Shown: positions 53,627-62,691, counted from the first letter of the stretch. The stretch: DNA of 64,000 nucleotides from Mycolicibacterium austroafricanum (GCF_000612725.1 NZ_HG964455.1:449187-513186), one strand, 5' to 3'. Numbers and translations: made by a program. Notes: generated by a model not told the origin, from the sequence alone.

Positions 53627-54378
53627 GAGGCTGATCCCGATGCGCTGAGTTCTCCGGTCGACAGGGCGAGGTTGATCGATGTGACGCGGGCGAGCTGTCC
53701 CATGACATGGGCTTCGGCGAGTCTGCGCGCCTCGTCCGCCATCTCCGAGGCGACCGCCGCGGCGATCGCGTGCTGTTCCTCGACATGGGCGGCCACGTCC
53801 AGCGAAGGCCCGATCGGCAGCCAGACCAGCCCGGCGGCCTCGGCCTGGAGGTTGGCCTCGCGCCGCGCCAGCCGCGCTGACTGCGACGCCATGGCCACCT
53901 GGATGTGGAAGCGGCTGTCGGCCCGGATGCGGTCACCCAGTGTGGCGGCCGCGCCGAGCTGATCGGTCAGGGCGAACAGCCGGCGGACCGCGTACGGCGC
54001 CGCACGCTCGGCCGCCAGTCGCGCCGCCTGCCCGGAGACCGCGGTGTGCTCGTCGAACAGGTCGCGCAGGTCGGAGGCGCTCATCGCCGCCAACCTCGCC
54101 GTCAGCTTGTCCACCGGCGGGCCCGCCGGGCGGCGCACGAACGACCCGCCGCTGCGGCCGCGCCGCGTCTCGACCAGTTCTTGTTCGCGCAGCGTCGCCA
54201 GGGCTTCGCGCACGGTCATCGGCGCCACCCCGAACTGGGCGGCCAGGTCGACCTCCACCGGGAGACGTTCACCGTCGTCGAGCAGACCGAGGTGAATGGC
54301 CTCGGTGATGCGCTGCACGATCTCGTCGGCACGGCCCACCGGCGCCTCGGCGGCAACGAGCGGCGACAACGACGACAC
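53623..54378 (-). CDS. GntR-family regulator (FadR subgroup)
   Basis: A 251-residue regulator with an N-terminal winged helix (GLLDDGERLPVEVDLAAQFGVAPMTVREALATLREQELVE) and an all-helical C-terminal FCD-type domain. GTG 54378 follows AGGAG at good distance; the longer frame to 54441 lacks a site. A GntR-type repressor (PipR) controls the piperidine/pyrrolidine genes in M. smegmatis, and this gene occupies the same neighbourhood. It is divergent from the permease gene and coupled to the Cache protein. Confidence 0.87.
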   Translation of the reverse strand: MSSLSPLVAAEAPVGRADEIVQRITEAIHLGLLDDGERLPVEVDLAAQFGVAPMTVREALATLREQELVETRRGRSGGSFVRRPAGPPVDKLTARLAAMSASDLRDLFDEHTAVSGQAARLAAERAAPYAVRRLFALTDQLGAAATLGDRIRADSRFHIQVAMASQSARLARREANLQAEAAGLVWLPIGPSLDVAAHVEEQHAIAAAVASEMADEARRLAEAHVMGQLARVTSINLALSTGELSASGSAS

Positions 54379-54465
54379 CGGGGCTCCTCTCGCGTCCGTC
54401 CGGCAGGCCCGACGTCGGCAATCTACCCGAATGGAGACCAATTCTGCCGTTTCTGTTGCCGCTTA

Positions 54466-54483
54466 AACAATAGGACTGTAGTT
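54466..54483. promoter_or_regulatory. Weak palindrome in the GntR/permease divergent promoter
   Basis: AACAATAGGACTGTAGTT has outer arms AAC/GTT and pairs at six of nine positions. It lies in the 154-bp gap between the GntR and permease starts, where a GntR dimer would act. The match is modest; the rest of the gap shows no gene. Confidence 0.25.
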
Positions 54484-54532
54484 TTTCGCTCACTCGGGTT
54501 CCTGCACGTACCCGCCAGCAGAAAGCAGGCTG

Positions 54533-56050
54533 ATGTCAACTACGCAACCCACCTCGGACGCCCGCGGCCGCAATGAGGGCGATGGCTTCTACGACTTCCA
54601 CGACAAGGACGACGCTGCACACCTGCACGCACTCGGGTACAAATCTGAGTTCAAGCGGGACATGAGTCCGTGGGCCAACTTCTCACTGGGCTTCACCTAC
54701 CTGTCCCCTGTCGTCGGCATCTACACCCTGTTCGCGTTCGCCCTGGCGACCGGCGGGCCGCCGATGATCTGGAGCCTGGTGATCGTCGGCGTCGGACAGT
54801 TGCTGGTCGCGCTGACGTTCTCCGAGATCGTTGCGCAGTTCCCCGTCGCGGGCGGCGTCTACCCGTGGGCACGACGGCTGTGGGGGCGCCGGTACGCCTG
54901 GATGACCGGGTGGGTCTATCTGGTGGCCCTGCTGGTCACCATCGCGTCGGTGGCCTACGGATCCGGTCCGTTCATCGCCGCCACGTTCGGCATCGACGCC
55001 ACGGTCAACAACGTCATCGCGTTCTCCCTTCTGTTGCTGGCGGTGGCCACGGCCATCAACTTCATGGGCACGAAAGTCCTTGCCAAGGCCGCGATCATCG
55101 GATTCAGCGCGGAGATCATCGGCGCGCTCGTCGTCGGTGGCTGGCTGCTGATCGCGCACCGCGAGCACAACATCGGGATCATCTTCGACAGCTTCGGCGC
55201 CGGCGGTGACGGCGACTACATGTGGGCGTTCGCCGCCGCGGCGTTGATCGGGCTCTACCAGTACTACGGCTTCGAGGCGTGCGGTGACGTCGCCGAGGAG
55301 GTCCCCGACCCCGGCCGGCTGATCCCCAAGGCGATGCGCCGCACCATCTACATCGGCGGTGCCGCAGCCACTTTCGTGTGCCTGTCGCTGATCCTCGCCG
55401 TCGCAGACATCCCCGCCGTGATCGCAGGCGAAGACACCGATCCGGTGAGCACCGTCCTCGGTGAGGCCTTCGGTCCGGTGGGGTCCAAGATCATCCTGGT
55501 CATCGTCCTGATCTCGTTCCTGTCGTGCGCGATGAGCCTGCAGGCCGCCGCGAGTCGGCTCGCGTACTCGTACGGCCGTGACGAAATGATCATGGGCAGT
55601 TCGCTTCTCAAGAAGTTCTCACCGACGCGCCACGTCCCGCCGTATGCGCTGTTGTTGGCCGCCGTGGTGCCCGCCGTGATCATCGTCGGGTCGAAGTTCT
55701 CCACCGACGCGATCACCAAGATCATCAGCTTCGCCGCACTGGGCATCTACATCGGCTTCCAGATGGTGGTTCTGGCCGCGCTCCGGGCACGCCTCAAGGG
55801 TTGGGTGCCCAGCGGGAAGTACTCCCTCGGCAAGTGGGGCCTGGCCGTCAACATCGCCGCCCTGGTGTACGGCGTCACGGCGATGATCAACATGGCGTGG
55901 CCGCGGACCCCCGACGCACCGTGGTACGACAACTGGATCGTGGCGCTGTCGGCCGCGGTGGTCATCGGAATCGGCCTGGTGTACATGGTTGTCCACCCTC
56001 TGCACGACAAGAGCACCGCACCGTACGCTGACGCCATCCCCACCAAGTGA
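54533..56050 (+). CDS. APC-family amino acid/amine permease
   Basis: A 505-residue transporter with about 12 membrane segments. The N-terminal FSLGFTYLSPVVGIYTLFAFAL and the SEIVAQFPVAGGVYPWARRLWG segments are the conserved TM1/TM2 region of the amino acid-polyamine-organocation family; the middle GFEACGDVAEEVPDP is typical of GABA/amine permeases. It probably imports the amine or amino acid degraded by this region. The ATG is preceded by AAGCAGG. An aldehyde dehydrogenase gene follows after 10 bases. Confidence 0.88.
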   Translation: MSTTQPTSDARGRNEGDGFYDFHDKDDAAHLHALGYKSEFKRDMSPWANFSLGFTYLSPVVGIYTLFAFALATGGPPMIWSLVIVGVGQLLVALTFSEIVAQFPVAGGVYPWARRLWGRRYAWMTGWVYLVALLVTIASVAYGSGPFIAATFGIDATVNNVIAFSLLLLAVATAINFMGTKVLAKAAIIGFSAEIIGALVVGGWLLIAHREHNIGIIFDSFGAGGDGDYMWAFAAAALIGLYQYYGFEACGDVAEEVPDPGRLIPKAMRRTIYIGGAAATFVCLSLILAVADIPAVIAGEDTDPVSTVLGEAFGPVGSKIILVIVLISFLSCAMSLQAAASRLAYSYGRDEMIMGSSLLKKFSPTRHVPPYALLLAAVVPAVIIVGSKFSTDAITKIISFAALGIYIGFQMVVLAALRARLKGWVPSGKYSLGKWGLAVNIAALVYGVTAMINMAWPRTPDAPWYDNWIVALSAAVVIGIGLVYMVVHPLHDKSTAPYADAIPTK

Positions 56051-56060
56051 AGGGCACGTC

Positions 56061-57422
56061 TTGACCGCCACACAGCCGCCGTACCGAACTTTGAACCCTG
56101 CGACGGGTGAAGTCCTGGCCACGTTCGACACCGCAACCGACGACCTGATCGCCACGGCGATCACGGCGGCCGACGACGCCTACCGGGCCTGGCGGGAGCA
56201 GCCGTTGGAGGCCAGGGTCGACGTCGTCCGTCATGTCGGCCGGCTGTTGCGCGAGCGCGCAACGGAACTCGCCGAGCTGGCGAAACTGGAGATGGGCAAG
56301 AAGCTCGACGAGGGCACCGGCGAGGTGGAGTTCTCCGCGTCGATCTTCGAGTTCTACGCCGACCACGCAGCGGCACTGCTGGCCGATCAGCGCATCCCGT
56401 CGTTCTCCGGCGGTACCGCGGTGGTGCAGCGCCGGCCGGTCGGAGTGCTGCTCGGCGTGATGCCGTGGAACTTTCCGGTATATCAGGTCGCCCGGTTCGC
56501 AGCGCCGAATCTGGTTCTCGGCAACACGATTCTGCTCAAGCATGCCGAATCGGTGCCGCAGTGTGCGCTGGTGATCGCCGACGTCATGCGCGACGCCGGT
56601 GTGCCGGAAGGGGTGTACACCAATCTGTTCGCCTCCTTCGACCAGGTGGAGACGATCATCGGCGACCCCCGCGTGCAGGGGGTGTCGGTGACGGGGTCCG
56701 AGCGCGCCGGCGCGGCGGTCGCCGCGACGGCCGGCCGGTCGTTGAAGAAGTGTCTGCTCGAGTTGGGTGGTTCGGACCCGTTCATCGTTCTCGACGGGGA
56801 TTCGAAGCAACTCGCCCGCACCGCGTGGGAATTCCGCGTCTACAACATGGGGCAGGCGTGCAACTCGAACAAGCGGATGATCGTCACCGATGACCTGTTC
56901 GACGACTTCGTCGCCGAACTGGTCACTCTGGCAGGCGATCTCGCTCCTGCCGAGATCGCGCCAATGTCGTCGCGCAAGGCCGCCGAGACGCTGGCCGCGC
57001 AAGTCGCCGACGCCGTCGACAAGGGCGCGACCCTGCACGTCGGCGGCGACCTCGCGGAGGGGCCGGCGGCGTTCTACACCCCGGCCGTCCTCACCGGCGT
57101 CACCCCCGACATGCGGGCCTACAGCGAGGAACTGTTCGGGCCCGTCGCCGTCGTCTACCGCGTTCGCGACGAAGAAGAGGCCATCGCACTGGCCAACGCT
57201 TCGGCCTACGGACTCGGCGCCTCGGTGTTCAGCACCGACACCGCCCGCGCCGAGAAGGTGGCGCAACGCCTCGAAGCCGGAATGGTCAACGTCAACACCC
57301 CGGCGGGGGAAGGCCCCGACATCCCCTTCGGCGGGGTGAAACGATCGGGCTTCGGACGTGAGCTGGGCGCGCTGGGCATCGACGAATTCGTCAACAAGCA
57401 GGTCTACGTCGTCGCAGACTGA
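56061..57422 (+). CDS. NAD(P)-dependent aldehyde (semialdehyde) dehydrogenase
   Basis: A 453-residue aldehyde dehydrogenase of the succinate-semialdehyde dehydrogenase type. The catalytic Cys is in NMGQACNSNKR, the general-base Glu in LLELGGSDP, and PWNFPVYQVAR is the cofactor region. The TTG at 56061 has GAAGGG about seven bases upstream; longer readings run into the permease gene. Next to the permease and the P450 cluster, it would oxidise an amino-aldehyde or gamma-glutamyl-aldehyde, the PuuC-like step of the route. Confidence 0.87.
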   Translation: MTATQPPYRTLNPATGEVLATFDTATDDLIATAITAADDAYRAWREQPLEARVDVVRHVGRLLRERATELAELAKLEMGKKLDEGTGEVEFSASIFEFYADHAAALLADQRIPSFSGGTAVVQRRPVGVLLGVMPWNFPVYQVARFAAPNLVLGNTILLKHAESVPQCALVIADVMRDAGVPEGVYTNLFASFDQVETIIGDPRVQGVSVTGSERAGAAVAATAGRSLKKCLLELGGSDPFIVLDGDSKQLARTAWEFRVYNMGQACNSNKRMIVTDDLFDDFVAELVTLAGDLAPAEIAPMSSRKAAETLAAQVADAVDKGATLHVGGDLAEGPAAFYTPAVLTGVTPDMRAYSEELFGPVAVVYRVRDEEEAIALANASAYGLGASVFSTDTARAEKVAQRLEAGMVNVNTPAGEGPDIPFGGVKRSGFGRELGALGIDEFVNKQVYVVAD

Positions 57423-57477
57423 GTACTCGGCGCGGGGTCAGGTGGCGTCGGCGCCGCGGGTGGGCAGCTCAGGAAGA

Positions 57478-58257
57478 TCACTCGCGGCCGGAGACCGAGT
57501 AGCGCAGCAGAACCCGGCCCTGCGAACGAATCTCGGCTGAGGTCAGTTCCAGCTGGGTCGGCACCCCGTCGACCGGCAAGTCGGGTGCGGTGAACAGCGT
57601 GGGTGTGGTTTCTCCGCCGATCGCGATCGGAACGACCTCGACTTCGATCTCGTCGACCAGTCCGGCCCGCAAAAGCGCGCCATTCAGTTGGCCTCCACCG
57701 GTCGACAGAACGGTCTCGGCGCGGAACTGATCTCGAATCAGGCGCAAGGCTTGCTTCAGGTCAACCCGGGATTCACCCGCGACCAGGTACGGAATCTCTT
57801 CTCGCCGTAGATACGACAGATATTCCGGGGGTGTCGCGGTGGAGACCAGAACGAGGACGTGCCATCCTGCCCAATCCTCGCCCGGAAACTGCTTGTACAG
57901 CCATCGAACTCGCCCCCGACTGTCGGGGACGGTCAGCCAGCCGTTCGTCGCGGCGGCGACTGCCTTCTCGGGAAGGTAGTTCTCGAGCAGAACCTGCCGC
58001 GTCTCGGTGGCTGGTGGAAGCGGGGATGGCTCGTCGGTGTCCCGGACGAACGATCCGCTGCCCTCCAGGATGACCGTCGGTTCATGTCGCCGCTTGACGT
58101 CTGCGTAGGTCGAACCGGGAAGTACGGGCCACCTCTCGTCCATCATCAGCAGCAGCCGCGGTGACACGGCAATTCGTCCGTCGACCGATGCCGAGTTGTG
58201 GGTGACGACCCAGGGGCGCCCGTTGCCGGACACTGTCGACCTTCCGGGTTCGCCCAT
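57478..58257 (-). CDS. RibD C-terminal/DHFR-like reductase
   Basis: A 259-residue protein with the dihydrofolate-reductase-like fold of the riboflavin-pathway reductase domain: RPWVVTHNSASVDGRIAVSPR at the start and LSTGGGQLNGALLRAGLVDEIEVEVVPIAIGG near the end. It is not next to other riboflavin genes and has a longer middle section than RibD, so it is likely a paralogue with another NADPH-dependent role. ATG 58257 is chosen; the open frame upstream has no similarity. It converges on the aldehyde dehydrogenase gene over a 55-bp gap in which nothing is seen. Confidence 0.78.
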   Translation of the reverse strand: MGEPGRSTVSGNGRPWVVTHNSASVDGRIAVSPRLLLMMDERWPVLPGSTYADVKRRHEPTVILEGSGSFVRDTDEPSPLPPATETRQVLLENYLPEKAVAAATNGWLTVPDSRGRVRWLYKQFPGEDWAGWHVLVLVSTATPPEYLSYLRREEIPYLVAGESRVDLKQALRLIRDQFRAETVLSTGGGQLNGALLRAGLVDEIEVEVVPIAIGGETTPTLFTAPDLPVDGVPTQLELTSAEIRSQGRVLLRYSVSGRE

Positions 58258-58494
58258 GCGTACGACATTACGGTGACGCCCGCCCCGCCCACTGAGGAGC
58301 GCTCGCATCACGAGAAGCGGCATCTGCCGACGTGGCGTCTGCGGCGAAGGCAGGTCCACCCCAGGTAGGTGACGGTGAATCTCCCGGCTGATTCGCACCG
58401 TAATCACGAACGGTGCGCGACGATGACCCGGACAGCTCGGCGAAGTCTCCCAGATTGAAATCGACAAGGGATTGCGCGACCGGCCGCGCCGGAG

Positions 58495-58517
58495 ATACGT
58501 TACGCAGCGTAGCGTAT
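58495..58517. promoter_or_regulatory. 23-bp palindromic operator upstream of the HAPMO-like monooxygenase
   Basis: Arms ATACGTTACG (58495-58504) and CGTAGCGTAT (58508-58517) are complementary at nine of ten positions around a CAG centre. The site lies 18 bases before the ATG at 58535 and has the form of a TetR-type operator; no regulator gene is adjacent. The rest of the 277-bp gap (58258-58534) shows no gene. A GAGCGCTCGC stretch at 58297-58306 matches the core of the 32-bp junction repeat. Confidence 0.6.
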
Positions 58518-58534
58518 TCGACGAGAGGAAACCG

Positions 58535-60472
58535 ATGACCCGGACGTTCCACGCCGGACAGCGTTTCTCCACCACGACGGACGAGATCGCCGCCGCACTG
58601 GAACAGGTCAGCGTCCCGACGCTGTTGTTGTCGATGGTGCACATCACCGGCGACCCACGCTTCATCCGCGACTTCGCGCAGGCCGGCTTGTTCCTCAACG
58701 AGGTTCAGGGCTTCATGAGCGAGGACGACAAGGCCCGCGCCCGCGCGGCGGCGCTCCCCGCGATCGTCGACTACCGCGACCGGGGTTGCCCGCCTCTGGC
58801 TCCACTCCCCTCCGGACTCATCAGGGAGATGCTCGACTCGGCGGCCGCCGAACCGGTCGACGACGACAACCTGGCCCTGGTGCTCGAAGAGCTCGACCTC
58901 GACGGCGCCGATCCCCGCCGGCCCGCGGCGCTGGACCCGGGACGTGCCGCCGGCTTCCCGGTGATCGTCGTCGGCTGCGGCGAATCCGGCATCCTCGCCG
59001 GTTTGCGCCTCCAGCAGGCCGGTGTGCCGTTCGTGATCGTCGAGAAGAACGGCGGACCGGGCGGAACATGGTGGGAGAACACCTATCCCGGGGCCCGGGT
59101 CGATGTCGCCAACCACCTGTACTGCTACAGCTTCGAGCCGAGCAACCACTGGCAGCATTTCTTCGCCGAACAGCCGGAACTGGCCGCCTATTTCGACGAG
59201 GTGATGAACCGCCACGGACTGCACCCCCACGTCCGGTGGCGCACGGAGGCCGTCGGCGCCGTATGGGACGAGGACACGGCGACATGGGCGGTGACGGTGC
59301 GGTCCGGTGAGCGCACCGAGACACTCACCGCACGGGCGGTGATCAGCGCGGTCGGTCAACTCAACCGGCCGAACTGGCCGGACTTCCCCGGCCGGGACAC
59401 GTTCTCCGGAGCTGCTTTTCATTCCGCCGCGTGGGATCATTCCGTCGAGATCGACGGCAAGCGCGTCGCGCTCGTCGGCGCAGGGGCGAGCGGATTCCAG
59501 ATCGCACCGGCGATCGCCGACAAGGTCGAGCGTCTGGAGGTCTTCCAGCGCACCGCGCAATGGATGTTCCCCAACCCGATGTACCACGACCGCGTCCCGG
59601 ACGGAGCACGCTGGGCGATGGAGCATCTGCCGTATTACGCGCGCTGGTACCGCTTCCTGCTCATGTGGCCCGGCGCGGACAAGGGCCTCGACGCCGCGCG
59701 CGTCGACCCCGCATACGCCGATCAGGACAATGCGGTCAGTGAGATCAACGCCATCGCCCGGATCATGTTCACCGACTGGATCACCACCCAGGTCGGTGAC
59801 GACGACGCGCTGCTGGCGAAGGCCCTGCCCGACTATCCCGCGACCGGCAAGCGCACGCTGCAGGACAACGGCAGCTGGCTGGCCACGCTCAAACGGCCCA
59901 ACGTCGATCTGGTGCGCACCCCCATCGCCCGGGTCACGCCGCAGGGGATCGTCACCGAGGACGGTTCGGCCTACGACGTCGATGTGATCGTCTACGCCAC
60001 CGGTTTTCGCGCGACCGATCTGCTGCTGCCGATGACCGTCACGGGCCGCGACGGCGCCGACCTGCACGGCGAGTGGGGCCGGCGCCCGTTCGCCTACCTC
60101 GGCATCACGGTGCCGAAGTTCCCGAACTTCTTCATGATCTACGGGCCGGGCACCCATCTGGCGCACGGCGGCAGCCTGATCATGCACTCCGAACTGCAGA
60201 TGCGTTACATCAATGCCTGCATCGAACACCTGGTGGCCACCGGGGCCCGGTCGATGGAGCCGCTGCCGCAGCCCACCGAAGCGTGGCACCGGCGGACCCA
60301 GGAGAAGATCACGCAGACCGTGTGGGCCCATCCGGCGGTCAAGCACTCCTATTTCAAGACCGCCGACGGGGAGATACACACGGTGAGCCCGTGGCGGCTC
60401 TGCGAATACCGCGCCGCCCTGCAGGATCCCGACTGGTCACACTTCCGGATCGACACGGACGGGACCGCCTGA
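58535..60472 (+). CDS. Baeyer-Villiger monooxygenase, HAPMO type
   Basis: A 645-residue FAD/NADPH monooxygenase. After a ~140-residue N-terminal extension comes GCGESG (147-152), then GGTWWENTYPGARVD, the Baeyer-Villiger fingerprint FSGAAFHSAAWDHS, a second nucleotide loop GAGASG, and YATGFRATD. Length and extension match 4-hydroxyacetophenone monooxygenase (640 aa) rather than EthA or cyclohexanone types. Such enzymes insert oxygen beside a carbonyl to form an ester or lactone. It lies one base from the alcohol dehydrogenase gene and is preceded by a strong palindrome. Confidence 0.88.
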   Translation: MTRTFHAGQRFSTTTDEIAAALEQVSVPTLLLSMVHITGDPRFIRDFAQAGLFLNEVQGFMSEDDKARARAAALPAIVDYRDRGCPPLAPLPSGLIREMLDSAAAEPVDDDNLALVLEELDLDGADPRRPAALDPGRAAGFPVIVVGCGESGILAGLRLQQAGVPFVIVEKNGGPGGTWWENTYPGARVDVANHLYCYSFEPSNHWQHFFAEQPELAAYFDEVMNRHGLHPHVRWRTEAVGAVWDEDTATWAVTVRSGERTETLTARAVISAVGQLNRPNWPDFPGRDTFSGAAFHSAAWDHSVEIDGKRVALVGAGASGFQIAPAIADKVERLEVFQRTAQWMFPNPMYHDRVPDGARWAMEHLPYYARWYRFLLMWPGADKGLDAARVDPAYADQDNAVSEINAIARIMFTDWITTQVGDDDALLAKALPDYPATGKRTLQDNGSWLATLKRPNVDLVRTPIARVTPQGIVTEDGSAYDVDVIVYATGFRATDLLLPMTVTGRDGADLHGEWGRRPFAYLGITVPKFPNFFMIYGPGTHLAHGGSLIMHSELQMRYINACIEHLVATGARSMEPLPQPTEAWHRRTQEKITQTVWAHPAVKHSYFKTADGEIHTVSPWRLCEYRAALQDPDWSHFRIDTDGTA

Positions 60473-60473
60473 G

Positions 60474-61499
60474 ATGCGCGCGGTCGTCATCGACAGTGAA
60501 CGTCGGATCCGCGTCGAGACGCGGCCCGATCCGCAGCTGCCCGGACCCGACGGCGCCATCGTCGAGGTGACGGCCACCGCGATCTGCGGGTCGGATCTGC
60601 ACTTCCTGGAAGGCCACTACCCGATCGACCAACCGGTGTCGATCGGTCACGAAGCCGTCGGGGTGGTCGTCGAAACCGGCACTACGGTCGCCGGATTCAA
60701 AGTCGGCGACCGGGTGCTGGTGTCGTCGGTGGCCGGCTGCGGACGTTGCGCGGGGTGCCGGACGCAGGACCCCGTGAAGTGTGTGCAGGGCCCGCAGATC
60801 TTCGGCTCGGGTCTGCTCGGCGGGGCGCAGGCGGACCTGATGGCGGTGCCGGCGGCGGATTTCCAGTTGCTCGCGATCCCCGACGGTATCGACACCGAGC
60901 AGGCGCTGCTGCTGACCGACAACCTCGCCACCGGGTGGGCCGCCGCCAAACGCGCCGACATCCCGGTCGGCGGGACCGTGGCGGTGATCGGCGCGGGAGC
61001 TGTCGGCCAATGCGCCCTGCGCAGCGCGTACGCACTCGGCGCGGCAACGGTTTTCGCCGTCGACCCGGTCGCCGCCCGACGGGACCGTGCCGCGGCGGCA
61101 GGCGCGCGGGCGGTCCCGGCCCCCGCCGCGGCAGCGATCTTGGAAGCCACCGGCGGGCTCGGCGTCGACTCGGTGATCGACGCGGTCGGGACCGACACGT
61201 CGCTCGACGACGCGTTGGCGTGCGTGCGCACCGGCGGAACGGTGTCGATCGTCGGCGTGCACGACCTGCAGCCCTACCCCCTGCCCGCGCTCGTCTGCCT
61301 GCTGCGCAGCCTGACGATCCGGCTGACCACCGCCCCGGTCCAGCAGACGTGGCCCGAACTGATCCCGCTGCTGCAGGCGGGGCGACTCAGCGTCGACGGG
61401 ATCTTCACCGGCGCACTGCCGCTCGACGATGCCGAGCGGGCCTACGCCGCGGCGTTCTCCCGATCGGCCGAGCACCTCAAGGTCCAGCTCATGCCGTGA
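60474..61499 (+). CDS. Zinc-dependent alcohol dehydrogenase
   Basis: A 341-residue medium-chain alcohol dehydrogenase. The catalytic-zinc ligands are in CGSDLH and GHEAVG, the structural zinc is bound by CGRCAGCRTQDPVKC, and the NAD(P) loop is GAGAVGQCAL. With the monooxygenase one base upstream, it forms a pair that would oxidise a secondary alcohol to a ketone and then to an ester. The 3' end overlaps the convergent DUF4345 gene by 11 bases. Confidence 0.88.
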   Translation: MRAVVIDSERRIRVETRPDPQLPGPDGAIVEVTATAICGSDLHFLEGHYPIDQPVSIGHEAVGVVVETGTTVAGFKVGDRVLVSSVAGCGRCAGCRTQDPVKCVQGPQIFGSGLLGGAQADLMAVPAADFQLLAIPDGIDTEQALLLTDNLATGWAAAKRADIPVGGTVAVIGAGAVGQCALRSAYALGAATVFAVDPVAARRDRAAAAGARAVPAPAAAAILEATGGLGVDSVIDAVGTDTSLDDALACVRTGGTVSIVGVHDLQPYPLPALVCLLRSLTIRLTTAPVQQTWPELIPLLQAGRLSVDGIFTGALPLDDAERAYAAAFSRSAEHLKVQLMP

Positions 61500-61860
61500 C
61501 GTCGACCGACATGAACAGCGCCGCCGCCGCCACCGCTTCGACGATGAAATAGAACCAGTTCGGATAGAAGGACGTCCGGCCGTCCACGGCGGAGGCCAAC
61601 CGTCCGAGCGCCATTCCGGCGAGTGCGGCCGCGACCGTCACCAGCACACCAGGCCGCAGGGCCGGGTCGGTGATCGCGACGACTAGGACGGCCGCGATCG
61701 CCAAGCCGAATCCGCCGTAGACGGCCCTGACCTCGGATCGCGCCGCGGCCGAACCCAGCGCGACATCGAACGGCGCGAGCATTCGGGCGGGGGCGGCCAT
61801 CGCGTAGACACCCATCCCCGCGAAGAACACTGCTGCCACGACTATGACGGTGATCGTCAC
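61489..61860 (-). CDS. DUF4345-type small membrane protein
   Basis: A 123-residue protein with four hydrophobic segments and the family-like RSEVRAVYGGFGLAIAAVLV core near the middle. It has no enzymatic motif. It is divergent from the AraC gene, 34 bases away, and is therefore a likely target of that regulator. The start is GTG 61860. Confidence 0.65.
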   Translation of the reverse strand: MTITVIVVAAVFFAGMGVYAMAAPARMLAPFDVALGSAAARSEVRAVYGGFGLAIAAVLVVAITDPALRPGVLVTVAAALAGMALGRLASAVDGRTSFYPNWFYFIVEAVAAAALFMSVDVTA

Positions 61861-61894
61861 GGTAGCCTCACTTTCACTGCTTCAGGAGGACACC

Positions 61895-62680
61895 ATGACA
61901 GCAGCCACAGCCGCACCGCTTCCACAAACCTGCTATCCGGCCGTGTGGTTGTGGCCTGGACACGTCGTCTACGCCGGCCCGGCGCTGAACCTGGAGCCGC
62001 ATTCCGGATCGGTGTGGTGCCTGGTGGTCGGTGCCGACGAACCCGTCACCGTCACCGCCGGCGGACATCAGGTGGTGGCACGCAGCGTGCTGGTGCCGCC
62101 GCGGCTGGTGCACCACCTCGACACGCACGGGGGCCGGCTGGTGTCGTGCTATCTCGATCCGTCGTCAGGTCGCGCCTCGGCCTGCCGTGACCAATGTGAG
62201 CTCGCCGCAGCAGGTCTGATGACCGGCCATCCCCACGAAGCCGCGTTGACCGCACTTCCGACGGACGACGATTCCGCCGGTCGTTGGCTGGATCTGGCCG
62301 CCCCCGCCCCGCGGACGCGGTCGGATCCGCGCATCGCCGAGGCGGTCCGGCGCATCACGGCCGACCCCGCGGGGGCTCCGTCGTCGCGCCGACTGGCCGC
62401 CGAGGTCGGACTGTCCGAATCGCGGTTCCTGCATCTGTTCCGCCAGGAGTCAGGCACCAGCCTGCGCCGGTACCGGCTGTGGATGCGGCTGATGCGGGCC
62501 GGCGCCGCGGTGAGCTCCGGAGCGAAACTGACCGACGCGGCGGCCGAAGCGGGATTCGCGAGCCCGTCACATCTGGCGGACCGGTTCAAATCCACGTTCG
62601 GTCTGACCGCGACCGATCTGATCAGCAGCGGCGCAGTGCTGCGCAAGATGGGTGACAGACCACGAAGCCCCGGCGAGTAG
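61895..62680 (+). CDS. AraC-family transcriptional regulator
   Basis: A 261-residue regulator. The C-terminal ~100 residues contain two helix-turn-helix units, SSRRLAAEVGLSESRFLHLFRQESG and AAAEAGFASPSHLADRFKSTFGLT. The N-terminal half is a cupin-like sensor domain (VLVPPRLVHHLDTHGG). The ATG has an ideal AGGAGGA upstream. It probably controls the divergent DUF4345 gene; the ligand is unknown. Confidence 0.88.
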   Translation: MTAATAAPLPQTCYPAVWLWPGHVVYAGPALNLEPHSGSVWCLVVGADEPVTVTAGGHQVVARSVLVPPRLVHHLDTHGGRLVSCYLDPSSGRASACRDQCELAAAGLMTGHPHEAALTALPTDDDSAGRWLDLAAPAPRTRSDPRIAEAVRRITADPAGAPSSRRLAAEVGLSESRFLHLFRQESGTSLRRYRLWMRLMRAGAAVSSGAKLTDAAAEAGFASPSHLADRFKSTFGLTATDLISSGAVLRKMGDRPRSPGE

Positions 62681-62691
62681 CCGTGGCTTCG
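62663..62691 (+). terminator. Stem-loop across the AraC stop codon
   Basis: CGAAGCC (62663-62669) pairs with GGCTTCG (62685-62691); the TAG stop at 62678-62680 lies in the loop. It sits between two convergent genes, where a terminator is expected, but no T-tract follows, as is common in mycobacteria. Confidence 0.3.

Noticed and set aside
58268..60379. 703-residue minus-strand open frame opposite the monooxygenase
   Set aside because: It mirrors the codon pattern of a convincing flavoenzyme gene; the only non-overlapping piece (58268-58480) shows no recognisable domain.
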